NCBI GenBank assembly: GCA_014905825.1 | Contig: JACGCN010000148.1 | Span: forward strand, 1 to 13,552 | Source of the DNA: Lyophyllum atratum | Lineage: Eukaryota; Basidiomycota; Agaricomycetes; Agaricales; Lyophyllaceae | Reading direction: 5' to 3' | DNA: 13,552 nt | Part shown: piece after piece, positions 8,714 to 13,552 of the stretch | How positions within the stretch are numbered: the stretch's first letter is position 1 | How the letters are laid out: each line of letters starts with the position of its first letter | The notes under the pieces: generated by a model | What the model was told of the DNA's origin: nothing | What the model saw: only the letters and a program-made list of their open reading frames with translations | Databases searched by the model: none | Program-made: the position numbers and the translations under genes

Positions 8714-10399
8714 ACTAGGTCAACGATTCATCACCTCGTCTCTTGGACCACCTTCACCTCTCTCCAACTTTCCGTTCGACGTACTCCATGAGTACTCTAT
8801 CACTACTCTAAAATGGCCATTCTATATCTTGAACGGCGGATACATACACGACCGGATGCGTGATAGTGCGTGATAGTGTTATCGAAGTCAGAGATCAACT
8901 CAAATGGTGGACTGTGACGAGCCAAGACTGCCCTACCTCGTCTATGCCTGGATTGTCACGGTCGACTGACCGCCCTGACGTTGAGGAGCATCGAGAGCCG
9001 ACGTAGCTTTTCGAAACAACAAGTCAATTCAATCATGATTCCAGAGCTCTCTAAAATACGATTGCTTTCAGTTTGTTCGACACGGCTGCCACTCTAATCA
9101 GCTTCTACAAACTTTGGTATGTCACTGTTCGAACTTCCGCTACAGATTCAGGACGTCCCACGGAACGGAATCCGTAATATAGGGAATACGGTTTCGTACC
9201 TGCGCAGATAAACGACGGACTGCTGTGAACCCCTCGCCATGTACTTGAACCTAGGGACGTACTCGAGAGGCCTATACTGCATCGTCTCTCCTTCAACCTA
9301 TAAGACCGCTCTCGAGTCTTGAAGCCACTTACTGTGAAGGTTGTCAACACCGGACTTTCTGACACGAACTTCATGTCCTTGTGTCCTGAGGGTCTATCAA
9401 ACGATAGTGTCTACACGTGTCCTTAGGATGGCGGAGTCATGCAGAAGGCGCGAATCGGAAGGGTGTCAAATCGCATCTTCGAATCTCAGCCATCAGTCCG
9501 CTTTCTCTTGCTCCTCATACCACCACCACCCACAGCGTCGCGGGTCTGCTTGATAGCTTCTTATGCGCAGTAATCCAGGCCATTCAAAGGAAGTCGCTAC
9601 GTACTTCCGGGAATCAGATGTCGGGTACCCGGGTAGTAGTGAGGCGAGAGAGGGAGGTATCCCAGCTTAGACCAAGTTTAGACTCGAATCGCGTGGCGAG
9701 TGGCGACAGCTATTCTCCTACTTTATCGTACTGACCGTCGGTAACCGTTTGATCAGGTGTCTTGACGATGACCAGACTATTCCGTGTCTTCCTAATAGTG
9801 TGCTAATAGCGCTCGATCAGACGTCTTGCCTACTGGAGTGAGTACTCGACCGAACTTCGTCATCCAATCTTCTCTCGGTGAGTTCTGCTCTTTTCAGCTT
9901 AATTTGGTGGTGTCCCCAGGTACTTAGCCGTTTCTCTCCATCGACAGCTCATCGACGTTGTTGGGAAGTCTCACCATGATTTCCTGACATCGGGCTGAGC
10001 CCATCAACTCTGGTCAGAGAGTTAAGGCATAGCTGGATGCTGTCGATGTGATATAAGATACAATCAACGTACGCTAATCTCTATCCGCCTTATCCATCGT
10101 TTTGATATTCGACTCCCCACCTAGCTGCTACGTACATTCTCGCGATGGATGGATACAAGTCCGATCGAACATTACATGAGCCTCGAAATCAACTCGAAAT
10201 TCGCGACGCCATGGACCCACAGCCAATCATAGAGGGAAAGAAAAGATATTCATGACCGAAACCGAGCCGACATCAGAAATTACACGAACGTACTACCTAT
10301 CATGCCTCCCATCCCCATCCCCAAATACTCGTAAAAAATAAATCAAAAAAAAAGCACAACCTTTTATAGTCCACTCCCCATCCCCATCCCTTCCATCGC
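8714..10399. other. Region without a recognisable gene
   Basis: About 1.7 kb between the 5' end of the zinc-cluster gene and the 3' end of the secreted-protein gene. ORFs are short, unmotivated and not connected by good splice sites. A 10-bp unit TGCGTGATAG is repeated 2.2 times at 8857-8878. Near 10304-10390 there are CCCATCCCC tracts and an A-run, probably the 3' untranslated and downstream region of the minus-strand secreted-protein gene. Nothing else is supported. Confidence 0.5.
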
Positions 10400-12144
10400 T
10401 CACAGCGCAAACACATTAACATCATCAATAAACGACCACGCCGGCGCCTTCCCCCCATGGAACGCCAGCCTATCACTCCCGCGCGCCGTCACCGTAAGCT
10501 CATAAAACGTGAACGGCTGGAACCCCGGCCTAATCGTCTTCACAATCGCGCCATTCCACAACACATCAATAAACGCGTCCTTCTCCGCCTCCGACCCCGC
10601 ATACAAGCTCGACTGGAAGAACGTGATCGTATACCTCTTCCCCGCCACAGTCATCAGCGGCGCCCTCGGCATCAACGTCCCCGCCAGCGCGTCCACCCCG
10701 CTCGCAGACCCGAGGAGGGCGACGCTGCTCCCGGTGCGGGCGTACGGCGCGTAGTGGAAGATGCTGGCGTCGAGGGAGCCGCCGAGGGGGCTGGTGCCGA
10801 TCCAGGCGGGAGTAGGAGGCGGCGAAGCAGAACTCGTCCCCGCCGCCGCAGGTGTACCCCTCGAAGCCGCCGTCGATGACGAGGGACTTGCGCTTGTACC
10901 CGCGGGAGTAGGTCACTTTGAGGTCGCCTTGGCCGTAATTGACTGCGGTGGACTCGTCTGCGACGAGGTAGTACTGTCAGGGAGGGGGAGGGGCGGAGGT
11001 TAGTGTGGGTCTGGAGCGGGGTGGGGTGGGGGGGGGGTACTCACGAAGCTGCAGGTATAGGTGGTGGGGACGCCGTTAACGAGGGCACGCCAGATGTTGA
11101 AGTACTGGCAGGCACCCCCGGCCCCGTCGGATCCGCGCGTGTTGCAGAGCGCTGCGCAGGCGTCCACGTCGTACTTGTCGATGAAGGCGAAGCCCATGTA
11201 CTGTCCAACTCGTCAGTACCGTGCTCCACGACAAGTGATAGGTGAAGGAGGATGGACTTACCCCTGGTGCGTTGTTCGCGCCGTTGGTGGGACCGAAGAC
11301 GATCTCGTAGCCGTCGGGGGTGGCGGGGTCGGCGAGGGTCTTGGCTGCCCAACCGCTGCTGTTCTGGATGTAGGTCAGGCCGGATGGGGGTTCGATGGAC
11401 TGCTGGCCGCCCCGGTTGGTCTTCTCCGCTGCAGCGTGGATGTCCCGTACACCGCGCACTTCAGGTTGGAGTGTTCGCCAAAGACGAAGTCGAGAAGGTA
11501 GTTGTTATATTCATAATACAGGTTGGCGAACACTACACCGAAGGAGGGTTAGGATGTGGGAAACGGGTCTGGGGAGGGAGAGGAGGGACGTACCACAGCC
11601 GTTGACGCGACTGCAGAAGTTGAGGCAGGCGTCGACGTCGTATGTGGCGTTGGAGACGACGGTGTAGGTGAGATACGCCGTTCCCTCGATCGAACCATCC
11701 CTATCGGTCAACCTCGTACCCGTGCCTGCGAACACCTGTTCGTACCCAGCAACAGTGCGTCTCGACAAGTCGACCGTGGGGCGGGCTTTCGCTGACAGCA
11801 GGCTGACTGTGGTTCCGGAATCGACGACCTGGCCGTCGAGGGCGGTGACGAGGGTGTCGGGGACAGGCTGGTTCGGGGGCGCGTCGTCGGTGGCACCGGC
11901 CTTCTGGTCGACGAGAGGGACGGTGACCGCGATGTTCTGGGTGTCGGTCGTCGTGCCATTCACGTCGACCTCCTGGGGAGTATTGGGGATACCTCGCTGT
12001 GCAGGGGGACGATGCCTGAGGTAGCAGCTAGGACCCAGGGACGAGGTGAGTACCTATCAGCAAGGGGGAGTCTCGAGATGATGGCTTACCATTCGCCGTT
12101 ATAGCTAACAGGGTGAGAGTCAATAGACGCGAGAAGGATTGCAT
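10400..12144 (-). CDS. Secreted protein with two apple/PAN-like modules and a C-terminal jelly-roll-like domain
   Basis: Five exons: 12144-12090, 12027-11594, 11532-11262, 11200-11045 and 10973-10400. The introns (62, 61, 61, 61 and 71 bp) have donors GTAAGC, GTACGT, GTAAGT, GTGAGT and ends TAG or CAG, read for 12028-12089, 11533-11593, 11201-11261 and 10974-11044. Only four introns exist; their lengths are 62, 61, 61 and 71 bp. The start gives a signal peptide (MQSFSRLLTLTLLAITANA, cleavage after ANA). Two related cysteine modules follow: TYDVDACLNFC..NGC (about 147-189) and KYDVDACAALC..CQYFNIW..TYTC (about 263-304). The C-terminal 160 residues (VIDGGFEGYTC .. KRYTITFFQSSLYAG .. LAFHGGKAPAWSFIDDV) resemble secreted jelly-roll, carbohydrate-binding-like domains. 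This architecture is common in agaricomycetes, some members being named fruit-body specific proteins. The function is likely extracellular or cell-wall binding (inference). Three one-base frame breaks occur near 11986-11991, 11444-11446 and 10808-10810. Correcting them yields 496 residues with all phases consistent. Confidence 0.82.
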
Positions 12145-12234
12145 GTTAGGAGAGGGGGAACGCGTTCAGCGAAGTCGTCCGGTGAGAGAAGCCGTCCGAA
12201 GTTGAGCTGACTTACAGTGGTCTCCCTCTCCGCT

Positions 12235-12241
12235 CTTTATA
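12235..12241 (-). promoter_or_regulatory. TATA box of the secreted-protein gene
   Basis: On the minus strand the sequence reads GGGTATAAAGAGCGG, with TATAAAG about 90 bp upstream of the ATG at 12144. This spacing would put a transcription start about 60 bp before the ATG. A consensus TATA box with a short leader is typical of highly or conditionally expressed fungal genes for secreted proteins. Confidence 0.6.
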
Positions 12242-12244
12242 CCC

Positions 12245-13325
12245 TCGGCCCACGCATGCTGGTGTTACGACAGCCGGACCCTCGAAAGGCTCTGTGCAGA
12301 ATACGTTCCGGGCCCTGGACGTGCTGACAACATCATGGTGTCCTTCCTCATCCATCTCCAGATAGATGCAGGTGGCAGGCAGGTACGCGGGTGTCTGCGT
12401 TAGGCCGTGATCGGGCTTAGAAGGACCTTTAGGCGTATAGAGTAGTTTTACCCTCGACGCGGCGATTCGATGCTTGTGGCGATTGGGTTGCCTGCGCGGA
12501 CGCGACTGCCTTTACACGAGGCTGCTGCGTGTACCGCTCGTCGTCGTCCGAGTGAAGAGATCATGGTTGCTGGTATGTTGACTTGGGTCACGTGGTCGAA
12601 ACTGGGAAGTTGACGAACGCGAAAGTGTCAGTGTCAGTTCTGCATCAATCCAAGTCTCTCCCTGCCTTCAGTGCATTCATTCTCGGGGTCTACATGTGGA
12701 CGTTTCATATCAACTTCATGCCGGTGCGTTCCGGGCTTCTGTATCCGCTCAATAGCCTTATCGCTTCCTGGTCTTCTTCACTGCCGAATTGACACGAAGA
12801 GCATGTTCGTCATCTCGAGGAAGCCATGTAAGCCTAGCGATGTCGGCCGACGCGTGGTGCTTCCACGAGAACAAGGTCGATGAGGTATGTGCTGTAGCCT
12901 CAGCATTATCGTTGGTAGACGTATGGAGTCCGGAGATATGTTTGCATCAGGTCGCTATCCTGGCTCGACATGTGCCATATACCATAGATTCCAAAACAAC
13001 GGGATGCGCGGTGAGCATGGAACCCACGGAAAGAAGTCACCTGTTCTCCACTCCTTCTCACGCGAGTATTCTTAATAAAGGGATCGTACGATAGATGTGA
13101 CCTTCTTTCCTTTTCAACCACTGGTATTCGTCTTCTGCGCTCGAGAGTTCTGCCTATGTTCATAACTATCAACGCGCACGATCACGACATTGATGAAACC
13201 GTGATTCGGCACTCTGCATCAACATGCCAGCGACATCATCACCCCCCGGTTCAACGTCAACGTCGTCCTGTTATTCTCGACCACCTCCTCAATCAGGGAC
13301 GGACTTATAAATAGCCAAGCTTTAA
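12245..13325. other. Upstream region without a recognisable gene
   Basis: About 1.1 kb upstream of the TATA box. It contains a CACGTG E-box at 12589-12594, about 350 bp from the TATA box, which could serve basic helix-loop-helix regulation. An AATAAA (13074-13079, +) has no credible plus-strand gene in front of it. The ORFs of 60-100 codons here show no domain or family motif. Confidence 0.4.
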
Positions 13326-13523
13326 TCAGGGTTGCTGCACGGAACGGATGGCAAGCGGCCGGTGCTTATGAGCCGTGGTAAGGACGCGTCGCAGGTTGGC
13401 GTTGGCATCGACTATGTACTTGCAGATTTGCCCTGGGTGCTCGGCCATAACTTCCATGCTGATGATGTGTACGCGATCTCGCGCGACAGCGTCAGATGTC
13501 AGCGCTCCAGCTTGAATATGTCT
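13326..13523 (-). CDS. Possible last exon of an unidentified gene entering from the right edge
   Basis: One minus frame is open from an acceptor-like GCGCAGTAG (just above 13523) to a TGA at 13326-13328, about 65 codons. It looks protein-like: ALTSDAVARDRVHIISMEVM, then HPGQICKYIVDANANLRRVL, then TTAHKHRPLAIRSVQQP. The charged and hydrophobic residues alternate as in helical coding sequence, and it lacks the low-complexity look of the neighbouring ORFs. I do not recognise the family. A Met at 13457 could alternatively start a 43-residue peptide. The call rests on composition and one acceptor. Confidence 0.35.
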   Translation of the reverse strand, partial: RHIQAGALTSDAVARDRVHIISMEVMAEHPGQICKYIVDANANLRRVLTTAHKHRPLAIRSVQQP

Positions 13524-13552
13524 CTACTGCGCTCGCTAAATAACCTTAACGG

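Noticed and set aside
9470..9500. A TTCGAATC stretch resembling a tRNA T-loop
   Set aside because: The flanking five-base arms do not pair and no acceptor stem or anticodon arm can be drawn around it.
9417..9734. A 105-codon plus-strand ORF
   Set aside because: No motif, no splice context, and composition like the surrounding non-coding sequence.
10457..10879. Arg-rich plus-strand ORF opposite the last exon of the secreted-protein gene
   Set aside because: It is antisense to a well-supported exon, and its Arg/Pro richness follows from GC-rich codons on the other strand.
12583..13094. Several plus-strand ORFs of 60-101 codons
   Set aside because: They overlap in different frames, lack family motifs and good splice sites. 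The AATAAA at 13074 alone is not enough.

Overview
The window looks like nuclear DNA of a filamentous basidiomycete, most likely an agaricomycete. The reasons are many short introns (49-87 bp) with GTRNGT-type donors and CAG/TAG acceptors, moderately GC-rich exons, and protein families typical of mushroom-forming fungi. No bacterial operons, ribosome binding sites, tRNA or rRNA genes were seen.

Layout. (1) Positions 1-893 are a dense tandem array of a CGCACCT core. (2) About 245 bp of AT-rich, palindrome-bearing sequence (894-1138) follows. It abuts, at about 1139, the broken end of a minus-strand protein kinase gene (1139 to about 1620), which keeps its glycine loop, VAIK lysine and helix-C glutamate but ends before the catalytic loop. 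Together these look like an insertion, possibly one end of an unclassified mobile element, that truncated the kinase. (3) 1751-3924 holds no gene I can support. (4) 4240-5966 (+) is a spliced gene of unknown function; its last three exons join in phase, but the 5' part changes frame and there is an in-frame TAG. (5) 6301-8565 (-) is a four-exon gene for a protein of about 696 residues with an acidic tract, a Zn2Cys6-like cysteine cluster and a long coiled coil. Genes 4 and 5 are convergent, with 334 bp between their stops. (6) 8714-10399 is empty as far as I can tell. (7) 10400-12144 (-) is a five-exon gene for a secreted protein of about 496 residues with two apple/PAN-like cysteine modules and a C-terminal jelly-roll-like domain. 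It has a TATA box about 90 bp upstream of the start. (8) 12245-13325 has no convincing gene. (9) 13326-13523 (-) may be the last exon of a gene entering from the right.

The two best genes contain four single-base frame breaks between them. Three, all in the secreted-protein gene, lie at or beside runs of three or four identical bases. Correcting them gives full-length, phase-consistent models, so indel errors in the assembly are at least as likely as true pseudogenes. The genes show no sign of a shared pathway. The most interesting biology is the tandem array, its palindromic flank and the truncated kinase, followed by the zinc-cluster protein with its unusual domain order.
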